This document shows positions 25,021 through 33,579 of a stretch of 64,000 bases of DNA, in pieces. This stretch comes from DATAZK01 sp965199805 (lineage in GTDB: Bacteria; Actinomycetota; Actinomycetes; Frankiales; Frankiaceae). A program made the position numbers and the translations under genes. Location of the stretch: assembly GCA_965199805.1 (NCBI GenBank), contig CBDATO010000003.1:1674001-1738000 (forward strand), written 5' to 3'. The notes under the pieces were generated by a model. It made no database searches. It saw nothing but the letters and a program-made list of their open reading frames with translations, and was not told the origin of the DNA. The number at the start of each line of letters is the position of its first letter. Within the stretch, counting starts at the first letter, position 1.

Positions 25021-25491
25021 ATGTGGAAGAAGTTCGTAGTCGCCGGTACGGCCGGTGCCGTCCTGCTGGGCGCCGGAGGCGTCGCCGTAGCAGCGACCGA
25101 TGGGCCCAGCCCCTCGCCGACCCCCTCCCCCAGCACGACTGCTAAAGCCTCCGCACACGGGAAGCACGGCGCCAAGGACCTCCGCCAAGCGCTGTCGCGC
25201 GCCGTGCACGGCCAGGTCACCACCAAAACCAAGAATGGCTACATCACCCACGACGCCATCCGCGGCACGGTCACCGCCGTGGCCCCCTCATCGATCACTG
25301 TGCGTGCCGCCGACGGCGCGACCGAGACGTTTGCGATCAGCGGGGCGACCGTCGTCCACACCAAGGCCGACGGCAAGAGCAAGGGCAAAACCGGTCAGAT
25401 CGGCGCGGTACGGGCAGGCGACAGCGTCGGAGTCCTCGGAACCGGGACGACCACCCTGACCGCCACGCACGTGGTCGACAAGACGCGCTAG
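25021..25491 (+). CDS. Secreted DUF5666-like protein
   Basis: 156 residues from ATG 25021, with AGGGAGG 5 bases upstream. Signal peptide: MWKKF, hydrophobic core, GVAVAATD with cleavage near residue 26. A Pro/Ser/Thr linker (SPSPTPSPSTTAK) is followed by two-strand repeats of the DUF5666 type (IRGTVTAVAPSSITVRAADG, ISGATVVHTKADG). These small beta domains are often found beside two-component systems, as here: it starts 74 bp after the sensor kinase. It could be a sensed or regulated envelope protein. Extracytoplasmic. Confidence 0.7.
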   Translation: MWKKFVVAGTAGAVLLGAGGVAVAATDGPSPSPTPSPSTTAKASAHGKHGAKDLRQALSRAVHGQVTTKTKNGYITHDAIRGTVTAVAPSSITVRAADGATETFAISGATVVHTKADGKSKGKTGQIGAVRAGDSVGVLGTGTTTLTATHVVDKTR

Positions 25492-25501
25492 CCGTCCGTC
25501 G

Positions 25502-25559
25502 GACTGCACTGCCGCTACCGGACCGACCCTTCAGGGCCACCGGGGCGAGCAGTGCAGTC
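25502..25559. terminator. Long inverted repeat between convergent genes
   Basis: GACTGCACTGC at 25502-25512 and its exact complement GCAGTGCAGTC at 25549-25559 form an 11-bp perfect stem enclosing 36 bases. The element fills the gap between the DUF5666-like stop (25491) and the convergent YbjQ operon stop (25569). A bidirectional terminator is likely, though no U-tract is present. Confidence 0.6.
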
Positions 25560-25568
25560 ATCTCGACG

Positions 25569-26399
25569 TCAATCGGTCAACGGGAGCACCAGCGTCGGTG
25601 TGGCGATGACGTGCTCGTCGCGTATCGGACGAACCGCAGTGCCGATGGCGAAGAACTCTGTCGTGTGACCGCCCCAGCGGTGCGGCAGGTTCAGCAGTTG
25701 GACGCCGACGACGCCCTCCGCCTGTAGTTGTTCGGCTTCCGCTTGCATCCGGCTCATGGCCAACTCACGGGCGTCGTAGAGCGCCTCGGTGAATTGCGGG
25801 ATCTCGACGTTCTGACCGGCGTTGCTCAGCGTCTGGCCGAGTGAGCGGTGTGCCATGTGGTAGACGCAGCTGCCCATGGTCATGCCGAGCGGGGCGTACC
25901 CGGCCTGGATGAGTGTCCAGAAGTCCTGACCGGACAGGTCGGACGTGAACGGCTTGCCAGTGTTGTTCCGCCAGTTCTGATTTTGGTCGTCGGATTTAAC
26001 GGCGGTACCGACGGCGATGAATTCGGCAAGATCGGTGCCGAATTCCTTGAACTCGATCTCCAGGCGCACCCCAACGATTCCGTCGGCGCCGAGGACGTCG
26101 GCTTCGGCTTCCATCCGGGCCATGGCGAGCTCGCGCGCGTGGTACATCGCCTGCGAGAGCACCTCGAGCTCCTGACTCTTGTTCCATCGCCGCATCTGGA
26201 ATCCGACGTGGTAGATGGAGCTGCCGAGCACCAGGCCAAGCGGCCGAAAACCCGCCTCACGGACCAGGAGGAATTCGTTCACCGACAGGTCCGAGGTGAA
26301 CAACGCTGTAGCCGAGCCGGGACGCATCTCGGCAAGCCGGCGCAACGCGTCCTGTGGGATCCCCAGGTTCGCGACGGCGGTCGGATCGGACACAGTCAT
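25569..26399 (-). CDS. Tandem YbjQ-type (heavy-metal-binding/UPF0145) protein
   Basis: 276 residues with two YbjQ-like domains. Repeat 1 (about 30-130): TSDLSVNEFLLVREAGFRPL, then SIYHVGF, ARELAMARMEAEADVLGADGIVGVR and EFIAVGTAV. Repeat 2 (about 150-258): TSDLSGQDFWTLIQAGYAPL, CVYHMAH, ARELAMSRMQAEAEQLQAEGVVGVQ, FFAIGTAV. YbjQ domains form beta-sheet pentamers and were named as possible metal binders; no Cys/His cluster supports metal binding here. Last gene of a three-gene operon; its ATG overlaps the upstream TGA (ATGA). Confidence 0.8.
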   Translation of the reverse strand: MTVSDPTAVANLGIPQDALRRLAEMRPGSATALFTSDLSVNEFLLVREAGFRPLGLVLGSSIYHVGFQMRRWNKSQELEVLSQAMYHARELAMARMEAEADVLGADGIVGVRLEIEFKEFGTDLAEFIAVGTAVKSDDQNQNWRNNTGKPFTSDLSGQDFWTLIQAGYAPLGMTMGSCVYHMAHRSLGQTLSNAGQNVEIPQFTEALYDARELAMSRMQAEAEQLQAEGVVGVQLLNLPHRWGGHTTEFFAIGTAVRPIRDEHVIATPTLVLPLTD

Positions 26400-27307
26400 G
26401 TGGGTCTCCGGGAATTGCGCAGCGGGAGCATGGTGAGGGTGGAGTTGGCCTTCGGCGATGGGTTGCGTTGGAACGGCAGCAGTCCGCCGCCCATCACGAC
26501 GGACTCAGCGACATGGTCACGATGACCCGCGGATTCCAGCAACCAGACGTTGACGTTCATGTGGCTCAGGTAAGCCTGCATCGCACCGCTCTGCCGAATG
26601 CGCTGCGCGAAGACCTCGCGAGCTTCGGCGCGGACGGTCGTCACCAGTTCGGTGTAGCCCGTCACTTCCGTATTCGACCGACTGTTGACTTGACGCTGCG
26701 TAAAAGCGTCGTCGTGACGGATGCCGACGCTGACAGCGACGACGGTCGACACGGGTACCCAGCCTGCGAGTAGAGCCCGCGTCACGTCCGAGCCGGACAG
26801 CTGGGTGACGAAGGGCCGTGCGGGCAAGGTCATCTTCGGGCCGACGTTGCCGCGAACGGCCGTGCCGATCGCGACGAAGTCGTACGCGCCGGTCTCGTGC
26901 CGGTCTGCCGTGAGCTGCACCCCGATCACCCCATGGGCGCCCATCTCGTGGGCCTCCGCTTCCAGGCGACTGACGGCGGTTCGGTAGCCGTCCTCCAGCG
27001 CGCGCACGTACGGCCCGTAGCCGGCGAACCTCGATGTGCGACTGGTCAGTGTCGGTGCGCTGGTGGTCCTGCCCCCGACTGACGTGGAGCCCAGGCCGCA
27101 ACCCATCGCACCGGTGAACGCGATCTGGATCACGCAGCCACCCATGACCTCGCCCACCGCTGTGAAGCCGACCGTCTCGATCCCGACCGATCCGCCGATC
27201 GACAGCAGAGAGGTGGTGAGCCCGCTCGCCTTGCTGCGAGCAATCCGGTTCAGGGCAGAGGCAGGCAGGCCCCGGCCGTTCCACGGGACACGCTGAGGAT
27301 CGGTCAT
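26396..27307 (-). CDS. YbjQ-related protein, second gene of the operon
   Basis: 303 residues from ATG 27307, overlapping the upstream stop by ATGA; the open frame to 27784 is a shadow. It has one recognisable YbjQ-like unit (GYRTAVSRLEAEAHEMGAHGVIGVQ, then YDFVAIGTAVRG, about 105-150) preceded by an atypical N-terminal half (ETVGFTAVGEVMGGCVIQIAF), and a second degenerate unit (FVTQLSGSDVTRALLAGWVPV onward). This parallels the tandem arrangement of the gene downstream, so the two are probably paralogues that assemble together. No signal peptide; cytoplasmic. Confidence 0.72.
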   Translation of the reverse strand: MTDPQRVPWNGRGLPASALNRIARSKASGLTTSLLSIGGSVGIETVGFTAVGEVMGGCVIQIAFTGAMGCGLGSTSVGGRTTSAPTLTSRTSRFAGYGPYVRALEDGYRTAVSRLEAEAHEMGAHGVIGVQLTADRHETGAYDFVAIGTAVRGNVGPKMTLPARPFVTQLSGSDVTRALLAGWVPVSTVVAVSVGIRHDDAFTQRQVNSRSNTEVTGYTELVTTVRAEAREVFAQRIRQSGAMQAYLSHMNVNVWLLESAGHRDHVAESVVMGGGLLPFQRNPSPKANSTLTMLPLRNSRRPT

Positions 27308-27690
27308 ATGCCGAGCACCTCGCCGAGCGCCCCGATTGCCGACTGAGCGGCATCTGTGGCTTCCCCGCCCTGCTGCCGTGCTGCCTCGAAGACGGCCGGG
27401 GTCAGCTTGGCGGCAGCGTCTGCAGCAGACATAGATGAACGCGAGAGGACGATTCCGCGCACGGTATGGCCGACCTCGATGGTCGAATCCTTGCCGGAGG
27501 CGACGAATGTCCATTGGTCGGCGTGCAGCCGCGCCGGCGTACCCGCCCGAAACATCCGGCCCTGTGTCGCCGGCTCGAACCGGACGCCCGGAACCCCGGC
27601 GAGAGCACCGAAGACCAGGTCCGCACCGCCCGGCCCATCCAACGCGTTGGACAGGATGCGGACAGCGTCCTCGGGGCTCAGAGGCTGCAC
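27304..27690 (-). CDS. Small conserved protein heading the YbjQ operon
   Basis: 128 residues from GTG 27690, which has AGGAG 7 bases upstream; the in-frame GTG at 27708 has no site. No recognised domain. Visible parts are a helical start (LSPEDAVRILSNALDGPGG), a beta-rich middle (TFVASGKDSTIEVGHTVRGIVLSR) and a helical Ala-rich end (VFEAARQQGGEATDAAQSA). The TGA overlaps the next ATG, so the product is made in step with the two YbjQ-type proteins. Function unknown. Confidence 0.6.
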   Translation of the reverse strand: MQPLSPEDAVRILSNALDGPGGADLVFGALAGVPGVRFEPATQGRMFRAGTPARLHADQWTFVASGKDSTIEVGHTVRGIVLSRSSMSAADAAAKLTPAVFEAARQQGGEATDAAQSAIGALGEVLGI

Positions 27691-27953
27691 GACGACGCTC
27701 CTGCCCACCGATTATGTGAGGAGCGCAGCGGACCGCCGGGTGAACAGAATTCCGCCCAGGGTGCCCATCGCTGTCATCTGTCACCGGATGCTCGATCTCA
27801 GTGAGGTCCGACCGGCGATCGTGTCGGGGTAGGGGTCAGCCCGCCTCGACCGCCCGCTCACGCCAGGTCAGTGAACAAAAAAGAATGCACCGGCAGTGTG
27901 GCGCCTACGGAAACGGCGCCTGGGGTTCGGCGCAGGGGTTTCAGCGCTCGGGG

Positions 27954-28664
27954 TCAGGCTCCTTTGGCTGTGTTGTCGATCGCATCGGCCGGAGCCGTGA
28001 TGCTCTGGCGCCTGCCGTAGTCGGACAGAGTGGCGGTGCCTGCAGCGTCTTTGCTGCCGGAAGGACTTGTCGCTTTCAGTGGCAGCGGCTTGCCGTCCGC
28101 CGCCACGTACAACTTGGCACCGTTCGTCTCGGACACGATTACTACCTCCCGGCCGTCCAAGGTGCCGGTGGTGACCTCGTCTCTGATTGTCGAGTCGCGG
28201 CTCGGCTCGCCCAGCGACTTGGACAACGCAGGCAACGTGAAGTTGTCAAAGCTGTGGTTCTGATTGTTGGGGGCCTTTACCCAACGGTCCGCAACTCTAG
28301 CGGATTGTGCTGACGTCGCACCTTGACTCTCGTAGAAGCCGGCGGAGGCTTTGACGTAGCTGCTGCCATCGACAATGATGAGGCTGACGCGCTGACCAGA
28401 ATAGGTGAGCGTTCCGGTCGTTCCGTCAGATTGCACGACGAGGTCTACGTCAATGCGGGCTTTCGTGGACGAGTCCGTCAGCTGCCCCGATATGTGGACG
28501 GCGTCTGTCGCCGCCAGTGCACCGGCGGCGTCGCGGGCCACCTCGGGTCCTGACTTCTTCGCTTCACCGTTGCCTGCATCCGACGAGCCACTGCAGGCGC
28601 TGACGAGGAGCGGCACCGTCGCGACCATTACCGACAAGGCAACTGTGGCTCGGGAGCGGGCCAT
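27954..28664 (-). CDS. LprG/LppX-like lipoprotein
   Basis: 236 residues from ATG 28664, with GGGAGGA 7 bases upstream; the frame to 28733 is not used. Signal MARSRATVALSVMVA with lipobox VSAC. The mature region (AVHISGQLTDSSTKARIDVDLVVQ, GTLTYSGQRVSLIIVDGSSYVKASAGFYE) follows the beta-sheet pattern of the mycobacterial LppX/LprA/LprF/LprG family, which carries acylated lipids across the periplasm. Length matches. No transporter gene lies next to it. It is the first of several lipoproteins in the 28-38 kb region. Confidence 0.7.
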   Translation of the reverse strand: MARSRATVALSVMVATVPLLVSACSGSSDAGNGEAKKSGPEVARDAAGALAATDAVHISGQLTDSSTKARIDVDLVVQSDGTTGTLTYSGQRVSLIIVDGSSYVKASAGFYESQGATSAQSARVADRWVKAPNNQNHSFDNFTLPALSKSLGEPSRDSTIRDEVTTGTLDGREVVIVSETNGAKLYVAADGKPLPLKATSPSGSKDAAGTATLSDYGRRQSITAPADAIDNTAKGA

Positions 28665-29034
28665 AGGATTCCTCCCCATTCGAGCCACGGACGGCGCGAC
28701 GTGTACAGCACACAGTCGGTGAGCCCGGCACATCCGTAAGGCCCCTTGACCTGCCCCCAGGATCGCACGCGTGGAGGAAGAGCGAACCTGACCGCGGGTG
28801 CACGGGCGGGTCAGACCGGCTCACTGCTCACTGAGGACTTTTCGACCGGGCGGGAGGGAACTCGTGCGACAGGCAGCCGCCGCTAGCAACGCATCCCGGC
28901 CAACCGCCTGTCGGGGACGCAACCGGCAGACCTTCCCGTCGCGGAGCCGCAGCGCGACCCCGTGGGTCAGCTGGGTCCCGTGGGGTGCGGCTTATCGGAC
29001 GCGGCGCTCAGCGGGCGACTCGTCAAGCGCCTAG
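28665..29034. other. 370-bp gap without a gene; carries diverged repeat blocks A1 and B1
   Basis: No convincing gene. Two blocks resemble sequence at 34.4-34.8 kb: A1 (28872-28903) and B1 (28944-29026). The left end must hold the promoter of the LprG-like gene. The remainder looks like decayed sequence. Confidence 0.5.
28872..29026. repeat. Diverged direct repeat, left copy (blocks A1 and B1)
   Basis: Block A1 (28872-28903, beginning GGCAGCCGCCGCT and ending CATCCCGGCCAA) matches 34403-34436. Block B1 (28944-29026, with GTCAGCTG and GCTCAGCG cores) matches 34725-34808 with about three quarters identity by eye. The blocks are about 40 bp apart here and about 290 bp apart in the right copy, so the left copy has lost internal sequence. 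Confidence 0.5.
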
Positions 29035-30270
29035 CTAGCGAGGCGGGCGCAGCGCTTTGCGCCAAGCCGAGTACGACTGGAGCGGTTCGTTGTCGGGGCG
29101 GGCCAACCAGGGCCACGGGTGCACCTCGGCCGGCTGCAGCACCGTAGCCCGTGTTCTCCATCCGGGGACCGGTGCCCAGGTCGTTGCCAATGACCGGTCT
29201 TGCAGTTCATCGACGACCCGCCCACGTCGAACCTCGAGCATGCGGGTGGCAGCCAGCTCACCCAAAGTCTCGGCAAGGAAAACCAGGCGTTTGCCGGACA
29301 ATCGCAGCCGCTGCAGCAACGGTTCATCGAACACGAACACCACGGGGCGCGCAGCATCAGCGGCCAGCGCGGGGTCGATCGCGCCGAGCGATTCCGCGGT
29401 CAACCAGACCGTCGCCCCGGCCCCCGCCGGTGGTTCAGCCGGCCCGGCCGGGGTCGCCCGTCGGCCCAGGTCCGGCCCGTCGACCGAGCGACCGCGCTGG
29501 GTGTCAGGCCAGTCCTCAATCGGGCAGGCGTTCGACAGTGGGCAGTCCCGGCACAGCTGCGGAGCGCGCTTGCTTACCTGCCAACGGCTGAACCCGTACG
29601 CCTTCCCGCTACCCGTACCGACCGTCCACTGCCAGCCCAACCGGTTGGCGGCCCGCGACCCGTCGAGCAGATGAGCGAAGAACTCGTCCTCACCGTCACG
29701 CCAATCCGCCCCGGCACGCACGGTCCACTGCGACGCCAACCACATCCGGGTCTGATTGACCAGCCACCCGTCCTCTCGTAGCTCGCCGACGGTGTGCTCG
29801 ACGCACCGCATCCGCGCCGGCCACGGCTCACCGACCCAAGGAGTGACCGGCGTCGGCTGCTCGCGGCGCAACGCAGAACCTGATCGTGCCCCGACCCGGG
29901 CGTAGAGGTGACGGGCGTACTCCTGCCACAGCAACTCGTCGCGAAACCGTTGCCGATCCCGCGAGGGCGCGTCCCCGACCGCATCCCACACCTGCCGCAA
30001 GCTGAGCAGGCCATGGCGAATGTAGGGCGACAGCCGCGTGGCGCCCCGACCCGAGTTCGGCAACACCACACTCCGTCTCGTTGCGTAACCGGATATGTCC
30101 AAACCGGCCAGCGCAGCATCTGCCGCGGCCTGCCCGCCGGTCAGGGCACCCGGGTGTACGCCACCAGGACCCTCTCGAGTCAGATCACCCAGATGCGTCG
30201 AGACCCACTCCACGACATCGCCGCGCTCCGCACCAGCAGCGACCGACGGAGGAGAGGGCAGTCGTGACAC
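29035..30270 (-). CDS. Photolyase/cryptochrome-like flavoprotein with swapped domain order
   Basis: 411 residues from GTG 30270. The FAD-binding photolyase domain comes first: GATRLSPYIRHGLLSLRQVW (76-95), FRDELLWQEYARHLY (109-123), DGWLVNQTRMWLAS (167-180) and DGSRAANRLGWQW (203-215). In canonical photolyases this domain is C-terminal. A Cys group C-x2-C-x5-C follows at 240, 243 and 249. Residues 285-375 (ATVWLTAESLGAIDPALA, VVFVFDEPLL, RLVFLAETLGELA, LEVRRGRVVDEL) resemble the alpha/beta antenna domain normally at the N-terminus. DNA repair or light sensing is likely; the permutation is my reading. The usual Asp after GTG is replaced (GTGSGKAYGF). Confidence 0.75.
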   Translation of the reverse strand: MSRLPSPPSVAAGAERGDVVEWVSTHLGDLTREGPGGVHPGALTGGQAAADAALAGLDISGYATRRSVVLPNSGRGATRLSPYIRHGLLSLRQVWDAVGDAPSRDRQRFRDELLWQEYARHLYARVGARSGSALRREQPTPVTPWVGEPWPARMRCVEHTVGELREDGWLVNQTRMWLASQWTVRAGADWRDGEDEFFAHLLDGSRAANRLGWQWTVGTGSGKAYGFSRWQVSKRAPQLCRDCPLSNACPIEDWPDTQRGRSVDGPDLGRRATPAGPAEPPAGAGATVWLTAESLGAIDPALAADAARPVVFVFDEPLLQRLRLSGKRLVFLAETLGELAATRMLEVRRGRVVDELQDRSLATTWAPVPGWRTRATVLQPAEVHPWPWLARPDNEPLQSYSAWRKALRPPR

Positions 30271-30454
30271 GAACCGAGTGTGCCCCGCCTCTTCATTTAG
30301 CGGGTCCGACCCGCGACGGCCCGCTCACCGGACCGACCCATCGACGCGCGGTGCGCATTTACAAACAACGCCAAGTCGGATGCGTCACTGCCGGCGCACC
30401 GACATTCGTACGCAACCCAAAGGACAGTCAAGGCGAAAGGGCAACGGATCCGGC

Positions 30455-31435
30455 TCAGCTTGATGGCAGCTTGGCGAGTTTGAGGCCGGTGATCCGCGCC
30501 AGTTGTCGAACGGAGGTCTGGGCGTCGCTCGATAGGGCGGTCTGGCCGATTAAGTACACGGCGCTCAGCACCGTTCCGCGACGCTGCCATATTTGCAGGA
30601 AGAAGACGGTCTGGTCGCTGCCGACGGCCGTCACTTGCTCGGATATGACGGCGGAATCGCCATTGGGTAGGCCACCGGCGCCCAGCAGTTTCGCCGTGTC
30701 GTACCTGAGCGCCGGAACGTCGGCGACCCCGCTGTCGGCAATCGTGCCGGGTTTGCAGTTGCGCACGGAGACACGCAGCTGGTTCAGGGCTTGAATTGCG
30801 TGGGCGCTGCTGTCGTAGGCGACAACCTCGTTCGACATCCGCGGCGCCGACGGCGTCAAAATGTTTGTCTGGCGCCTAGCGACGCGGTGCGCTTCCATGG
30901 TGAAGTCGTATCCGCAGTTGTCCATGGTGACCTGGCCAGACACCTCGTCGCCGCCGGGCAGCAGCGTCACAGTTGTGCCGGCGGGCAGGTCGCGGGCGGT
31001 GAGAGCCGCACGGGTGACCAGGCTGTCGGCTGTCGGCCTCGTGGTCGGAGAATTGGTCGGATCCGACGTCGCGGCGTCGCTCTTCAGCAGCCCGGGTACG
31101 AAGACCGTGACCGCGACCGCAACTGTGACCACGCCGGCTACGGCGGCCAGCATCTTGGGCCTTTTGTAGAAGGGCTGGCCGCTAGGCCCTTGGTGTCGGA
31201 TGCCGGGCGCCGAACTGACTGAGGCGGCCGCGCCGGGTGCAGGGGGCACCGTGGTGTCTACCGACCGAGGCTGGGGCGCGTACGTGGGCTGGTACGCCGG
31301 CGGCGCTGACGGTGCAACGCCCGAGTGGATTACGACCGGGCGTGGAGCGGTCGTAGCCGACCACTGCCGCCCGTCGTAGTAGCGCAGCTCGTCCGAGCCG
31401 GCGGGGTCGGCGTACCAACCGGGAATCGCGGTCAC
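30455..31435 (-). CDS. DUF2510-domain membrane-anchored protein
   Basis: 326 residues from GTG 31435. The N-terminal DUF2510 motif is complete (IPGWYADPAGSDELRYYDGRQW, about residues 4-25), followed by a Pro-rich cytoplasmic linker and one transmembrane helix (MLAAVAGVVTVAVAVTVFVPG, about 95-115). The rest (about 120-326) is extracytoplasmic, with a sensor-like body (LTARDLPAGTTVTLLPGG, VISEQVTAVGSDQTVFFLQIW). Two Cys may form a disulfide. DUF2510 occurs in many actinobacterial membrane proteins; function unknown. Monocistronic. Confidence 0.78.
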   Translation of the reverse strand: MTAIPGWYADPAGSDELRYYDGRQWSATTAPRPVVIHSGVAPSAPPAYQPTYAPQPRSVDTTVPPAPGAAASVSSAPGIRHQGPSGQPFYKRPKMLAAVAGVVTVAVAVTVFVPGLLKSDAATSDPTNSPTTRPTADSLVTRAALTARDLPAGTTVTLLPGGDEVSGQVTMDNCGYDFTMEAHRVARRQTNILTPSAPRMSNEVVAYDSSAHAIQALNQLRVSVRNCKPGTIADSGVADVPALRYDTAKLLGAGGLPNGDSAVISEQVTAVGSDQTVFFLQIWQRRGTVLSAVYLIGQTALSSDAQTSVRQLARITGLKLAKLPSS

Positions 31436-31864
31436 ATCGTCAGTTCGACTGCGCCCTTGGCGAACTGTTACTCCCTTCGGGTGTAGCTATCCGGACCGGA
31501 CTGCGCTCGCTGGCCGTCTTGCTTCAACGCAACGCGGTTAGAGCGCACCTGTGCTACACGCGGTAGTGGCGGCTGCGAGCACGGTGAGAGGTGGGTTGCC
31601 GTCCGCGCGGATGTCCACTAACCCTTTGGGAAGGCACGGAGACTGTCATGGCCCGACCATTATGGGCTTGATCTCAAGCCCGCACAGAAGCACGACGCCA
31701 CCTGCAGCGGCTAACCAGTCTCGATGTCCGTGTCTGTCGCAAACATTGTCAGACACCAAATGTCAATCCTGCGCCACCCAGCAGCCGGCGAGGCACTTGA
31801 TGGCAACTTGTCGTAGCTGCAGAAGCATTGCTGAGCCGCCGTCGGCGTCGTCGTCGGCACTCAA
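31436..31864. other. 429-bp gap without a convincing gene
   Basis: Visibly less GC-rich than its surroundings. An open frame covers most of it on the + strand but lacks protein-like features. A 7-bp inverted repeat GTGTCTG/CAGACAC (31730-31736 and 31750-31756) lies beside a minus-strand TTGACA at 31766-31761, but no good -10 follows at 17 bases. Confidence 0.4.
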
Positions 31865-33406
31865 TCAGCTGGCGGCGGGCGTCGTGCTTTGCGCCATGTA
31901 ATCAGCTTTTGAGGTCTGGGTGAGGATGAAGCTCGCTGAGAAAGCGGCGGTGCTGTACATATCGCGCACCTCGGCATCGCAGGCCGTTCGGTCGCTCCAG
32001 TTGAGATTTCGAGCAAAGTCCGGGATTCTGCCCGGCTGGGTCGCCGTAAGGATGCGGTCCTTTGCTTCGAACGAGGCGACCTGCCGGAGGGTGTAAACGC
32101 GTGTGTAGCGTCTTCCTGGGGTCCCGCACTCCATCGTGTTCGACTGCGCCATGTCCTTGCTCCACACAATTTGGTGGAACCACCGGCGGGCGAGGACTGT
32201 CGAATAATCACGTGCGTCGGCGTTGGCGTTGTATCCGTAACCGTTCCACCACAGCCGCTCGAGGCGATCGGAACCAGAGAAGTCGCTTGAAACCCCGGTA
32301 GAGAGCGGGGCGTTCTTCGTGGCCGAGTAAAGAGCGGTCAGCTGGGCGATTGTCGGCAGGTCCCACCCAGGGTTTGCTGCAAGAACCGGGGCGACGGTGT
32401 CGGGACCCATGTGGACGCCTTCGGGTGTCGTGGGCGCCCACAGCTCCTTCGGTAGCGGCTGAATGCCATCAGGGCCGACGGGAGACATGTACATCTGCGT
32501 TCCCGTAGTCGTACGGTTTCGCGTGTCGACGATGTCCATGGCCGGAATTTGCGGCGGGAGGTTGTTGATCTCAAGGCCCGCGAAGCTCTGGTAGAGCTTC
32601 GCGTCACGATCAAAGGCTGCAGTATCGCCTTGCAGCAGGTCATACTCCAGAAGCATCTTGGCGGTCAGGGCTTCCTCGTCGGCCAGCTCCACGTAAAGGT
32701 CGCGAAGCCTCGCCGAGTCGAACGAGGTGACGAAATCCTTGAGCATCAACTGTTTGCCGGTGCGCTTGAGAAGAGAGTCCATGCGGCTGTTCGGCATCAA
32801 GTACGAATGCTGCGTGCGTAGAATGCTCTGCAGCCCGGCGGCAGCGGCGTCTCGGCCGAAGTCATCCTTCCGCGTCTGCAGGATTGCCGCCGCCGCGGTC
32901 GTCGGCAGACCGTTCTCTTTCGCCTGCTCATACGTTAATGCTGCGTCGACAACGGGCCGGTACCTGGTGTCATAGAGCCCGGTGACCACGTCATTGAGCC
33001 GCGACACCTCTCCATTTGCGTCATTGAGATCAGCCGATACGATGCCGCCCTCCACTCGGACCAGACTCGTCTGGATCTGATCAAGCCGGCTCGTCACCTG
33101 GCCCAGCTCGGTTTTGATCAGGTCCAGGCTTTGCGTCGTCGCGTCCGGCCCGTTCAACTGAGCCATGAGAAAACCGGCGCCGCGGTTTGCCCCGGCGGAC
33201 AAGATCCCCCCGAGCACGCTCTTGGCGATGAAACCGATCCCAATCTCACTGACGGTTGACACCGGGTCGGCACCGGCTTGCTTGGCTACCGCCGCCGGGG
33301 AACTGGTCGCAGGCCGGGGCGAGTCGCCGGACCCGGAACAAGCAGCCGCCGCCCCCATGACTCCGATGAGCAGAACCGACGACAACTTACTGACCTGACG
33401 GCGCAC
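31865..33406 (-). CDS. Large lipoprotein with coiled coil and DUF1566-like domain
   Basis: 513 residues from GTG 33406 with AGGAG 6 bases upstream. Signal MRRQVSKLSSVLLIGVM with lipobox AAAC near residue 23. A helical/coiled-coil part follows (about 90-140: SLDLIKTELGQVTSRLDQIQ, LVRVEGGIVSADLNDANGEV), then a helical middle. The C-terminal 200 residues contain NPGWDLPTIAQLTALYS, DRLERLWWNGYGYN and RYTRVYTLRQVA, reminiscent of DUF1566 / lectin-like domains (gW-x-LPT). Two Cys may be disulfide-bonded. Surface-exposed; function unknown. Confidence 0.65.
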   Translation of the reverse strand: MRRQVSKLSSVLLIGVMGAAAACSGSGDSPRPATSSPAAVAKQAGADPVSTVSEIGIGFIAKSVLGGILSAGANRGAGFLMAQLNGPDATTQSLDLIKTELGQVTSRLDQIQTSLVRVEGGIVSADLNDANGEVSRLNDVVTGLYDTRYRPVVDAALTYEQAKENGLPTTAAAAILQTRKDDFGRDAAAAGLQSILRTQHSYLMPNSRMDSLLKRTGKQLMLKDFVTSFDSARLRDLYVELADEEALTAKMLLEYDLLQGDTAAFDRDAKLYQSFAGLEINNLPPQIPAMDIVDTRNRTTTGTQMYMSPVGPDGIQPLPKELWAPTTPEGVHMGPDTVAPVLAANPGWDLPTIAQLTALYSATKNAPLSTGVSSDFSGSDRLERLWWNGYGYNANADARDYSTVLARRWFHQIVWSKDMAQSNTMECGTPGRRYTRVYTLRQVASFEAKDRILTATQPGRIPDFARNLNWSDRTACDAEVRDMYSTAAFSASFILTQTSKADYMAQSTTPAAS

Positions 33407-33579
33407 GCGCGACTCCTGAACGCATCGATCGACCATCGACGGTTGCGGGCGCAAGTAGCCGGCGCAACGGCGCGAGGGCCAGACCGGCTATCGGCTGACG
33501 AGGGCGTATCGGGCGACGCCGGTCCAGACTTGACGGAAGCGAAACTTCAAATGTTGTGAACATCTGAGCTCAGGGTCCC

